Part shown: piece after piece, positions 47,701 through 57,500 of the stretch
How positions within the stretch are numbered: position 1 is the first letter of the stretch
Layout of the letters: every line of letters starts with the position of its first letter
Assembly (NCBI GenBank): GCA_964036295.1
Contig: OZ038467.1
Location: 1,741,501 to 1,805,500 of the forward strand
DNA length: 64,000 nt
From: Plumapathes pennacea
Lineage: Eukaryota > Cnidaria > Anthozoa > Antipatharia > Myriopathidae
Reading direction: 5' to 3'
Made by a program: the position numbers and the translations under genes
The notes under the pieces: generated by a model
The model's input: the letters and a program-made list of their open reading frames with translations, nothing else
Database searches by the model: none
What the model was told of the DNA's origin: nothing

Positions 47701-50095
47701 TGCGTCGGCGACTTGCTCAAATATCATCACAAACGGTGAAGCAGCTAAATTCCTAATGGCCTTCCTTTTGTTCCCTCCTTTGCTTGCTTGTTTGTTTGTC
47801 TTGTCTTTTTCGCTTCCTTGCTCCCTCCTTTCTTTCTTTTTTTATTTTCCCGTATAGATCTGTCAGTATATTTTTATCAATTCGTATCGCTTTAACTGTG
47901 CGTCATTTTTCCACAGACAATGGATCAAGCTGGCGCCATAAGCGACAAACTACTGGACGAGCTGATCGAGGAAACAGTATTAGAGATGCAGAGGTGAGTA
48001 CCTTGTGTACTACCTTGGTCCCAGAGGTTTTCTAATCCTCCGAGCGAGCACTGAGTCGCGGAGCGTCGATACTGATAGATTCTGGGGCCAATTCAGTAAA
48101 ATATTTTAAAGTGTATTTTACAAGTTAAACCAGTTTTTCTGCACGTTAAAATACTTTAATTCTGTGCCATGCTCAAATTCTGTTGCCGCTATACCTGACC
48201 GTCTAGTGGTGTTGAATAATTTTGTAACTTGTAAAATACACGCGAATTAATTCGCCCCTGGACCGCGTGGTTTATTAAAATATAATATAGTTCACCAAGA
48301 GACACGCATTTCGCGACAGTTTTCTTAACTGACCAAAATCTTCATCTACAGGCTCGAACTTGAAGACGAGGCCGAGGGCACGGCTGCGAGGCTGCTGACC
48401 AGCTCTACCCTGGAGAACATGCTCGAGCGATTGCAGAGTTTTGAGGTACTGGGACCAACTAATACGTGACTTGTTCGATCCAGTTGTTTATCAAACATGT
48501 TCACATGTGAATGCTTTTATTTTACAGAAAGTCGAGGAGGATATTCGGCGTCATTGGGTTCGTGTCCAGTACGCAGACGCAGACGGCCCTGGAGCGACTG
48601 CCAGAAGCCTGGGTACGATTGACGCTCCGTTTAACCTTTCACTCTCAATCTCAATACAAATTCTCCTAACCTTTAAGAAAATGAATGAGTGCTGCAACTA
48701 ATTTTCATAATAAAGGTTTGGTACTGCGCCTCGATATGAAACAGAGGCAACAGGAATCTCGGAAATGTCCTATTGTAGTATACAAGAACATTCTTGTGTA
48801 TTTGTTCACAGATGAGCACACTGCGCAGACTCGAAAAACGGGAGCACAGGAGCCACACCCCATTGTGTTCACCAGACCCCCGGGAGAGCCAGATCAGGCG
48901 CGGTTTCTCTCTGACAGAATTCGTAATTTGCGTGAAAAAGATCGAGAGGAGAGCTGGGACCCGCCGCCTCATCTAACTGAACAGCTGCTGCCGCCGCCAG
49001 AACAGACTGCGAGTTCACCGTCACTTGAAAACAGTAAGTGCGCGCGCAGCGTAGGACTATTGGGCGCGCAAAGCAACACGGGCTGCCTGATGTCATTAGG
49101 TCACGTGTTATGATTCCACCAATAGCACGCGAGAAGTACGAGAAATGATTAATTTTCCTAATGTTCACAGGCTACAGCTCAAGTGTCAATGCAGCGGAGA
49201 TTCGCTCGAGGTCCCAGCCTTCCTCTTGGAAGCCTCTTCGTTCCCAACCCTCACTGCCGGTATTCATTCCCAGTTCACTCCGCGCCAGCATCGCCGCGTA
49301 TAGGACTCGGTACGAGAGGTACCTGAGGGACACGTGTACACACATGCACGGCTCTTTTGACCCCTGGAGACTGGTGGAGACGTAAGTGTTGACGTGTGTG
49401 CAAACTGTGATCGAACGGTGATGAGTGTTCGACATCTCGCGGCCATATTAACTATCGTATACTATTATGGGCTGTTTTTCGCTTTGAATTTGTTCAAATT
49501 TTCCATGATGGTCGATAGGAGTTTTCCTCGTTGACCACGCGCATGAGAGTGCACGATAGGTTTTTTCTCTCAGCTATTATGCGCTTTTATGAGCATTTGA
49601 TTGCTTTCTATGACAGTAAAGGAATAGAGCATGCGTCAGCGTATTGTGTTGAGTTATAGAAGCATGAGGGAATTTGAAAGAACGCGAGAGAAGCGTAGAG
49701 AAGCACGACGCCGTGGGCTCCCTGGTGTCGTTCATTTCCAAACTTCTATCGTGTTCTTTAAATTTCCCAAGTGCTTTTATAACTCAACACAGTACTTTGG
49801 CATTACTATACTACTCAGTTTTTGACAATGCTTTGGGCCTACGCAAATCCACATCAATCTGCAGAGCGATGTTTAGTTGTGAATCGAATAACTTATAATG
49901 GGTCTTAATCAGTGTTGAATATTTACAAGAATTCTGTTTTCATTTTTTAGCATCAGTGATGAACTACTCGAAGACCTTTTCCAAGACGTTGGCAGCGAGC
50001 TTCAAGGAGTGTGCGATGACTATACCGAACACATTTACTCGGATGAGTTTGCCGCGTATAATGACGACGAAATGAGAGACAAGCAAGAAAGTTGA
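41771..50095 (+). CDS. KIAA0753: Moonraker (MNR/KIAA0753/OFIP), centriolar satellite protein, complete
   Basis: Nineteen coding exons: 41771-42367, 42731-43054, 43159-43218, 43664-43873, 44424-44577, 44955-45052, 45123-45197, 45758-46018, 46422-46501, 46676-46709, 46814-46869, 47379-47466, 47655-47735, 47917-47993, 48352-48445, 48528-48612, 48812-49033, 49171-49381 and 49951-50095. They total 2952 nt (983 aa; human about 967), with every junction in phase. Conserved blocks recognised against human MNR are NNQLQFN...IEKL and RLALAVRLARRDVRKS near the N-terminus. RQEEQAIRSARMLYTLQTQV, IKHTKKS and LSRLAAAHCGAVRAIQ follow, with LRELEELRRRD in the middle. At the C-terminus are IPSSLRASIAAYRTRYERYL, GSFDPWRLVE and ELLEDLFQDVGSELQGVCDD. 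MNR works with OFD1 and FOR20 at centriolar satellites and is needed for centriole duplication and cilia. A 5' UTR exon is likely at about 41420-41505. AATAAA at 50310. Several introns hold fold-back elements. Confidence 0.94.
43288..43469. mobile_element. Probable pogo-like nonautonomous element in MNR intron 3
   Basis: The right end reads as CAGTCAAGACACCCCTATAC on the minus strand, next to TA. The left end has a related GCAGTCAA. Several TGTCC(A/G)TCTTAGA words repeat inside. The ends are decayed, so the class is tentative. Confidence 0.4.
44019..44178. mobile_element. Decayed pogo-like element in MNR intron 4
   Basis: The right end, read on the minus strand as CAGTTAAACCTCGCTATCTT next to TA, resembles the ends of the element at 19370. 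The left end is degraded. Words of the form CTATCTTGAAC recur inside. Confidence 0.35.
44612..44802. repeat. Long fold-back (hairpin) MITE in MNR intron 5
   Basis: Almost the whole 190 bp is one inverted repeat. The outer arms AAGCCTGATTTTTACGAG and CTCGTGAAAAGCAGGCTT pair. The inner arms AGGCTCGACGCAAG and CTTGCGTCGAGCCT pair around a loop with GGATCAAA/TTTGATCC. No coding capacity. Confidence 0.75.
45237..45396. repeat. Fold-back element in MNR intron 7
   Basis: The arms GTTGCATCTGTTTCAA and TTGAAACAGATGCAAC are exact reverse complements, extended outward by AATAGGCCATTT/AAATGTCCTATT. A single-arm relative lies at 48713-48776 in a later MNR intron. Confidence 0.65.
45494..45657. repeat. 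Fold-back element with GCTCGACATT ends in MNR intron 7
   Basis: AGTGCTCGACATTAA at the left and GATGTCGAGCGCT at the right are inverted copies. GGTTGCCC-type words are repeated inside. It lies directly beside another fold-back element, so this 560-bp intron is mostly element-derived. Confidence 0.55.
46533..46640 (+). repeat. 36-bp tandem repeat, three copies, in MNR intron 9
   Basis: Units begin TGCATCGTTTTTGCGTGATC at 46533, 46569 and 46605. The first two are identical; the third has a CAT to CTT change. The array ends about 35 bases before the acceptor at 46675. Confidence 0.9.
47461..47662 (+). repeat. Duplicated exon-intron-exon junction in MNR intron 12
   Basis: Copy 1 is CCGAG + GTCAGT ... 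TTTTAG + GCGATAGT (to 47580). Copy 2 is CCGAG + ATCAGT ... TTCAG + GCGATAGT (to 47662). The unit spans the end of one exon, the whole intron and the start of the next. The duplicated donor has mutated from GT to AT. Confidence 0.7.
49641..49795. repeat. Fold-back MITE in last MNR intron
   Basis: The arms GTGTTGAGTTATAGAAGCA and TGCTTTTATAACTCAACAC, extended by GGGAATTTGAAAGAAC/GTTCTTTAAATTTCCC, make a near-complete hairpin. The core word GAACACGA next to TTGGGAA is shared with the element at 50476. Confidence 0.75.
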
Positions 50096-50309
50096 CCACA
50101 AGAAACGGTAAGATGACGTCAGAACAAAACACGTGAGGGAGCCCACTGTATAAACACAGCACGTACAGCGGTAAACTTAAGTCTACAGAACTGACTAAGA
50201 CCCTGGGCTAATGTGGCCTGAGAATGACTGAAGAAATTTGTCCCAAAAGAACGGTTAAATTTTTACGAAGGTCTTAGTTTTTGTTTTCGAATAGACGAGT
50301 TTATATTCT

Positions 50310-50315
50310 AATAAA
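50310..50315 (+). promoter_or_regulatory. Poly(A) signal AATAAA, Moonraker
   Basis: Canonical hexamer about 215 bases after the MNR stop codon. The fold-back element at 50476 begins just beyond it. Confidence 0.55.
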
Positions 50316-50475
50316 CTGCACGTACAATTTTGTCGAACAATTTGTAGATGCAAAGAAATAGCCATAGTCAGCGCTGTTCCATTCGGGACTCCATATTGGA
50401 TGAGGTCACTGACGAGTTCACTCCAGCCAAGACCGTACTTTTTGTATGAAGTAGTTAAAACTACAGTGTCATTAA

Positions 50476-50653
50476 GAAATACGCGTCACCGTGTAATATA
50501 GCCTCATTTAAACACGCAGGAAGTTGGGAGAACACGAGAGTAGCGTGGGAAACCACGAGGCCGCCGAGTGGTTTCCCTAGCTACTCTCGTGTTCTCCCAG
50601 CTTCCCAAGTGTTTAGATAAGGCTAAATTACACGGGAACGAGTTATGTATTTC
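50476..50653. repeat. Fold-back MITE downstream of Moonraker
   Basis: The arms GGGAGAACACGAGAGTAGC and GCTACTCTCGTGTTCTCCC are perfect reverse complements. They are extended outward by CCGTGTAATATAGCCT / AGGCTAAATTACACGG and GAAATAC/GTATTTC. A further copy of the end motif (GCGTGTAATATA) follows at 50699. Same family as 49641-49795. Confidence 0.8.
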
Positions 50654-50816
50654 TTTTATAAAATAATTAGTCAATAATATACATCACGTATCACGTCAGC
50701 GTGTAATATACTCTCATCTTACACGGTTGTTTAGCCAAAGAGGACGCGCGTAGTATCCTATTTATTTTTTTAAATTATTTAATAAAGCCACAGACTGATG
50801 TTGAATTATGTTGACT

Positions 50817-50970
50817 CATGGTGGGGGCGGGAGTAGAAGCGGGAGCGGTTACGGAAGTGGGAGCAGGAGCGGTTACGGAAGCGGGAGAGGTTGCAGGAGT
50901 GGTTACGGAAGCAGGAATGGAAATGAGAGCGGTTACGGAAGCGGGAGCGGTTATAGCAGTGGGAGCGGCC
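50817..50970 (+). repeat. GC-rich minisatellite (GGAGCGGTTACGGAAGC units)
   Basis: Imperfect units of GGAGCGGTTACGGAAGCG with 12- to 30-base spacing. In one frame they read as Gly/Ser/Tyr repeats, but the composition looks like simple expansion rather than a gene. Confidence 0.8.
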
Positions 50971-50971
50971 T

Positions 50972-51178
50972 TACTCAAAAAAACCAAAGGGGGGACCCTT
51001 ACCAAAAAATACCAAGGGGGGGGGACCCTTACTCAGAAAAACCAAAAGGGGGACCCTTACCAAAAAAAAAACCAAAGGGGGGACCTTACTCAAAAAAACT
51101 AAAGGGGGACCCTCGCTCAAAAAAACTAAATGAGGGACCCTTACTCAAAATAAAACAAAGGGGGAACCCTTACCAAAA
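50972..51178 (+). repeat. About 28-bp minisatellite (ACTCAAAAAAACCAAAGGGG units)
   Basis: About eight imperfect units of CCAAAGGGGGACCCTTACTC separated by A runs of variable length. It follows the previous minisatellite directly and leads into the satellite. Confidence 0.8.
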
Positions 51179-51544
51179 TCAAAGCAGCGTCGCCGCTGAA
51201 AGGTCGCCCATTTCTTGTCAATCGATAGGTTTTGTCGCACTTGCTAGCTCGGGTATACTTTTCTACTATTTAATGAGGCAGAGACAAATTCGATAATTGC
51301 ATGTTTGCAAAAGTTAGCTTGGGATTGGTATTGCTATATAACAATGAAACAATTTTTTCGAATATTTTTTAAAAAGGACTGAAAACAGCAAATCAAAGCA
51401 GCAAGGCAGCTCTAAGCTCGCGAATTTGTGAAAGTTACTTTTGCGGCTTAAAGTCACATTTTATAATTTCCTCAATTTTTGGTATGTGGAAGTTCGGAAC
51501 CGTTTCCGCGGCCCTCCACATTTGCTAAACTGCGTATTCGAATA
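51179..51544. other. Unique spacer between minisatellites and satellite array
   Basis: About 370 bases with no clear feature. A short frame ending at 51296 codes for a hydrophobic stretch, continuing from the minisatellite frame, and is not believed to be a gene. Confidence 0.45.
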
Positions 51545-54500
51545 AGTCTTAAAAACCCTCAAGTCTATAGCACAGGGTTTTTTGTAAAAAATTGAAAACT
51601 CTTGAAATTTTCAGGAAACCTTCCTTGAACTATAATAAGACTTTTTGCAATACATTTGTTTTATCTCTCTTCATCCGTTGGCGAGATATATCATTTTGGC
51701 TCCATTACTTGAAAGGTATGATGTTTTAATTAGTGCATCATTTGCTCTAACTTGTTCTAATTTCTCACGACGCGCGGGCTAAAACTTTACAAAAACTATG
51801 CAAACTCCGTCCGCAAAGTCCCAGGAACGTTTCCTGAAGGTTTCATGCGATTCTGAGATGGTCGATAAATGACCGGATTTTGACAAAATACTAAAGCTAT
51901 AGCACAGGGCTTTATGTAAAAATTTGAAAACTCTTGAAACCTTCAGGAAACCTTCCTTGAACTATAATAACACTTTTTGCAATACATTTGTTTTATCTAT
52001 CTTCATCCGTTGCCCAGATATATCAGCTTAAATTTGGCTCCATTGCTCGGAAAGTGTGCTGTTATTAATTAGTGCAGGATTTGCTCTAATTTGCTCTAAT
52101 TTCTCACGACGCGCGGGTCAAAAGTTTACAAAACCTATCCATAAACCGTCCGCATAATCCCAGGAATGTTACCTGAAAGTTTAATGCAAATCTGAGATGG
52201 TCGAAAAATGACCGGATTTTGACAAAACACTAAGGCTATAGCACAGCGTTTTTTGTTAAAAATTGAAAACTCTTGAAACTTTAAAGGAAACCTTCCCTGG
52301 ACTATAAGAAGACTTTTTGCAATACATTTGCTTTATCTATCTTCATCCGTTGGCGAGATTTTTCAGCTTAAATTTGGCTCCTTTCCTCGAAAGGGGCGTT
52401 GATTTAATTAGTGCATGATTTACTCTAATTTGCTCTAATTTCTCACGACGCTCGGACTAAAAGTTTATAAAAACTATGCAAACTCCGTCCGGATAATCTC
52501 AGGAACGTTTCCTGAAAGTTTCATACGATTCTGAGATGGTCGAAAAATGACCGGATTTTCACAAAATACTAAGGCTATAGCACAGGGTTTTTTGTCAAAA
52601 ATTGAAAACTCTTCAAACTTTCAGGAAACCTTCCTTAGACTATAAGAAGACTTCATGCAATACATTTGCTTTATCTATCTTCATCCGTTGGCAAGATTTT
52701 TCAGCTTAATTTCGGCTCCTTTGCTCCAAAGGTGTGATGTTTTAATTAGTGCATGATTTCCTCTAATTTGCTCTAATATCTCCCGACCCGCGGATTAAAA
52801 GTTTACAAAAACTACGCAAACTCCGTCCACACAGTCTCAGCAACGTTTCCTAAAAGTTTCATGCGATTCTGAGATGGTCGAAAAATGACCGGATTTTCAC
52901 AAAATACTAAAACTATAGCACAGGGTTTTTAGCCGATTTTGGCCAAAAATTGAAAACACTTAAAACTTTCAGGAAACCTTCTTTGGACTATTACAAGACA
53001 ATTTGCAATACATTTGCTTGATCTATCTTCATCCGTTGGCGAAATATAGCAGCTTGAATTTGGCTCCTTTGCTCGAAAGATGTGATGTTCTAATTAGTGC
53101 ATGTTTTGGTGCAATTTGCTCTAATTTCTCACGACGCGTTTTACAAAAACTATGCGAAACCCGTCGGCAAAGTCCCAGGAACGTTTCCTGAAAGTTTCAT
53201 CCGATTCTGAGATGGTCGAAAAATCTTGGAATTTCGACAAAGTACTAAGGCAATAGCACAGGGTTTTTAGCCGATTTTGGCCAAAAATTGAAAACTCTTA
53301 AAACTTTAAGGAAACCTTCTTTGGACTATTACAAGACAATTTGCAATACATTTCCTTTATCTATATTCATCCGTTGGCGAGATATAGCAGCTTGAATTTG
53401 GCTCCTTTGCTCGAAAGGTGTGATGTTTTAATTAGCGCATGATTTGGTGTAATTTGCTCTAATTTCTCACGCCGCGCGGGCTAAAAGTTTACAAAAACTA
53501 TGCGAAACCCGTCGGCATAGTCCCAGGAACGTTTCCTGAAAGTTTCATGCGATTCTGAGATGGTCGAAAAATCTTGGAATTTTGACAAAATACTAAGCCT
53601 ATAGCACAGGGTTTTTTGCCGATTTTGGCCAAAAATTGAAAACGCTTAAAACTTTCAGGAAACCTTCTTTGGACTATTACAAGACATTTTGCAATACATT
53701 TGCTTTATCTATCTTCATCCGTTGGCGAGATATAGCAGCTTGAATTTGGCTCCTTTGCTCGAAAGGTGTGATGTTTTAATTAGCGCATGATTTGGTGTAA
53801 TTTGCTCTAATTTCTCACGCCGCGCGGGCTAAAAGTTTACAAAAACTATGCGAAACCTGTCGGCATAGTACAAGGAACGTTTCCTGAAAGTTTCATCCGA
53901 TTCTGAGATGGTCGAAAAATCTTGTTTTTTTCACAAAATACTAAGGCTATAGCACATGGTTTTTAGCCGATTTTGGCCAAAAATTGAAAACTCTTAAAAC
54001 TATTAGGAAACCTTCTTTGGACTATTACAAGACATGTTCAATACATTTGCTTGATCTATCTTCATCCGTTGGCGAGATATAGCAGCTTGAATTTGGCTCC
54101 TTTGCTCGAAAGGTGTGATGTTTTAATTAGCGCATGATTTGGTGTAATTTGCTCTAATTTCTCACGCCGCGCGGGCTAAAAGTTTACAAAAACTATGCGA
54201 AACCTGTCGGCATAGTACAAGGAACGTTTCCTGAAAGTTTCATGCGATTTTGAGATGGTCGAAAAATCTTGGAATTTTGACAAAATACTAAGGCTATAGC
54301 ACAGGGTTTTTTGCCGATTTTGGCCAAAAATTGAAAACTCTTAAAACTTTCAGGAAACCTTCTTTGGACTATTACAAGACATTTTGATATACATTTGCTT
54401 TATCTATCTTCATCCGTTGGCGAGATATAGCAGCTTGAATTTGACTCCTTTGCTCGAAAGGTGTGATGTTTTAATTAGCGCATGATTTGGTGTAATTTGC

Positions 54501-57500
54501 TCTAATTTCTCACGACGCGCGGGCTAAAAGTTTACAAAAACTATGCGAAACCTGTCGGCATAGTACAAGGAACGTTTCCTGAAAGTTTCATGCGATTCCG
54601 AGATGGTCGAAAATCTTGGAATTTTGACAAAATACTAAGGCTATAGCACAGGGTTTTTTGCCGATTTTGGCCAAAAATTGAAAACTCTTAAATCTTTCAG
54701 GAAACCTTCTTTGGACTATTACAAGACAATTTGCAATACATTTCCTTTATCTATCTTCATCCGTTGGCGAGATATAGCAGCTTGAATTTGGCTCTTTGCT
54801 CGAAAGGTGTGACGTTTTAATTAGCGCATGATTTGGTGTAATTTGCTCTAATTTCTCACGACGCGCGGGCTAAAATTTAACAAAAACTATACGAAACCCT
54901 TCGGCATACTCCCAGGAACGTTTTCTGAAAGTTTCATCCGATTCTGAGATGGTCGAAAAATCTTGGAATTTTGACAAAATACTAAGGCTATAGCACAGGG
55001 TTTTTTGCCGATTTTGGCCAAAAATTGAAAACTCTTGAAACTTTCAGGAAACCTTCTTTGGACTATTACAAGACATGTTGCAATACATTGGCTTCGTCAA
55101 TCTTCATCCGTTGGCGAGATATAGCAGCTTGAATTTGGCTCCTTTGCTCGAAAGGTGTGATGTTTTAATTAGCGCATGATTTGGTGCAATTCCCTCTAAT
55201 TTCTCACGACGCGCGGGCTAAAAGTTTACAAAAACTATGCGAAACCTGTCGGCATAGTACCAGGAACGTTTCCTGAAAGTTTCATGCGATTCTGAGATGG
55301 TCGAAAAATCTTGGAATTTTGACAAAATACTAAGGCTATAGCACAGGGTTTTTATCCGATTTTCGCCAAAAATTGAAAACTCTTGAAACTTTCAGGAAAC
55401 CTTCTTTGGACTATTACAAGACATGTTGCAATACATTTGCTTTATCTATCTTCATCCGTTGGCGAGATATAGCAGCTTGAATTTGGCTCCTTTGCTCGAA
55501 AGGTGTGATGTTTTAATTAGCGCATGATTTGGTGTAATTTGCTCTAATTTCTCACGCCGCGCGGGCTAAAAGTTTACAAAAACTATGCGAAACCTGTCGG
55601 CATAGTACAAGGAACGTTTCCTGAAAGTTTCATCCGATTCTGAGATGGTCGAAAAATCTTGTTATTTTTCACAAAATACTAAGGCTATAGCACATGGTTT
55701 TTAGCCGATTTTGGCCAAAAATTGAAAACTCTTAAAACTATTAGGAAACCTTCTTTGGACTATTACAAGACAATTTGCAATACATTTCCTTTATCTATCT
55801 TCATCCGTTGGCGAGATATAGCAGCTTGAATTTGGCTCTTTGCTCGAAAGGTGTGACGTTTTAATTAGCGCATGATTTGGTGTAATTTGCTCTAATTTCT
55901 CACGACGCGCGGGCTAAAAGTTTACAAAAACTATACGAAACCCTTCGGCATAGTCCCAGGAACGTTTTCTGAAAGTTTCATCCGATTCTGAGATGGTCGA
56001 AAAATCTTGGAATTTTGACAAATACTAAGGCTATAACACAGGGTTTTTTGCCGATTTTGGCCAAAAATTGAAAACTCTTAAAACTTTCAGGAAACCTTCT
56101 TTGGACTATTACAAGACAATTTGCAATACATTTGCTTCATCTATCTTCATCCGTTGGCGAGATATAGCAGCCTGAATTTGGCTCTTTGCTCGAAAGGTGT
56201 GACGTTTTAATTAGCGCATGATTTGGTGTAATTTGCTCTAATTTCTCACGACGCGCGGGCTAAAAGTTTCCAAAAAAAAAAAAACGAAACCCTTCGGCAT
56301 AGTCCCAGGAACGTTTTCTGAAAGTTTCATCCGATTCTGAGATGGTCGAAAAATCTTGGAATTTTGACAAAATACTAAGGCTATAGCACAGGGTTTTTAT
56401 CCGATTTTCGCCAAAAATTGAAAACTCTTGAAACTTTCAGGAAACCTTCTTTGGACTATTACAAGACATGTTGCAATACATTCGCTTCATCTGTCTTCAT
56501 CCGTTGGCGAGATATAGCAGCTTGAATTTGTCTCCTTTGCTCGAAAGGTGTGATGTTCTAATTAGCGCATGATTTGGTGTAATTTGCTCTAATTTCTCAC
56601 GACGCACGGACTAAAAGTTTACAAAAACTATGCGAAACCTGTCGGCATAGTCCCAGGAACGTTTTCTGAAAGTTTCATGCGATTCTGAGATGGTCGAAAA
56701 ATCTTGGAATTTTGACAAAATACTAAGGCTATAGCACAGGGTTTTTTGCCGATTTTGGCCAAAAATTGAAAACTCTTAAAACTTTCAGGAAACCTTCTTT
56801 GGACTATTACAAGACATTTTGAAATACATTTGCTTTGTCTATCTTCATCCGTTGGCGAGATATAGCAGCTTGAATTTGGCTCCTTTGCTCGAAAGGTGTG
56901 ATGTTTTAATTAGCGCATGATTTGGTGTAATTTGTTCTAATTTCTCACGACGCGCGGGCTAAAAGTTTACAAAAACTATGCGAAACCTGTCGGCATAGTA
57001 CAAGGAACTTTTTCTGAAAGTTTCATGCGATTCTGAGATGGTCGAAAAATCTTGGAATTTTGACAAAATACTAAGGCTATAGCACAGGGTTTTTTGCCGA
57101 TTTTGGCCAAAAATTAAAAACTCTTAAAACTTTCAGGAAACCTTCTTTGGACTATTACAAGACAATTTGCAATACATTTCCTTTATCTATCTTCATCCGT
57201 TGGCGAGATATAGCAGCTTGAATTTGGCTCTTTGCTCGAAAGGTGTGACGTTTTAATTAGCGCATGATTTGGTGTAATTTGCTCTAATTTCTCACGACGC
57301 GCGGGCTAAAATTTAACAAAAACTATACGAAACCCTTCGGCATAGTCCCAGGAACGTTTTCTGAAAGTTTCATCCGATTCTAAGATGGTCGAAAAATCTT
57401 GGAATTTTCACAAAATACTAAGGCTATAGCACAGAGTTTTTTGCCGATTTTGGCCAAAAATTGAAAACTCTTAAAACTTTCAGGAAACCTTCTTTGGACT

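Noticed and set aside
50808-51296. Gly/Ser/Tyr-rich 162-codon frame with a hydrophobic C-terminal stretch
   Set aside because: It runs through two unrelated minisatellites; the hydrophobic end comes from unique spacer DNA. No homology or splice evidence.
53460-53490. CENP-B box in the CACGACGCGCGGG part of the monomer
   Set aside because: The spacing between TTC and CGGG and the required TTCG do not fit the TTCGNNNNANNCGGG consensus on either strand.
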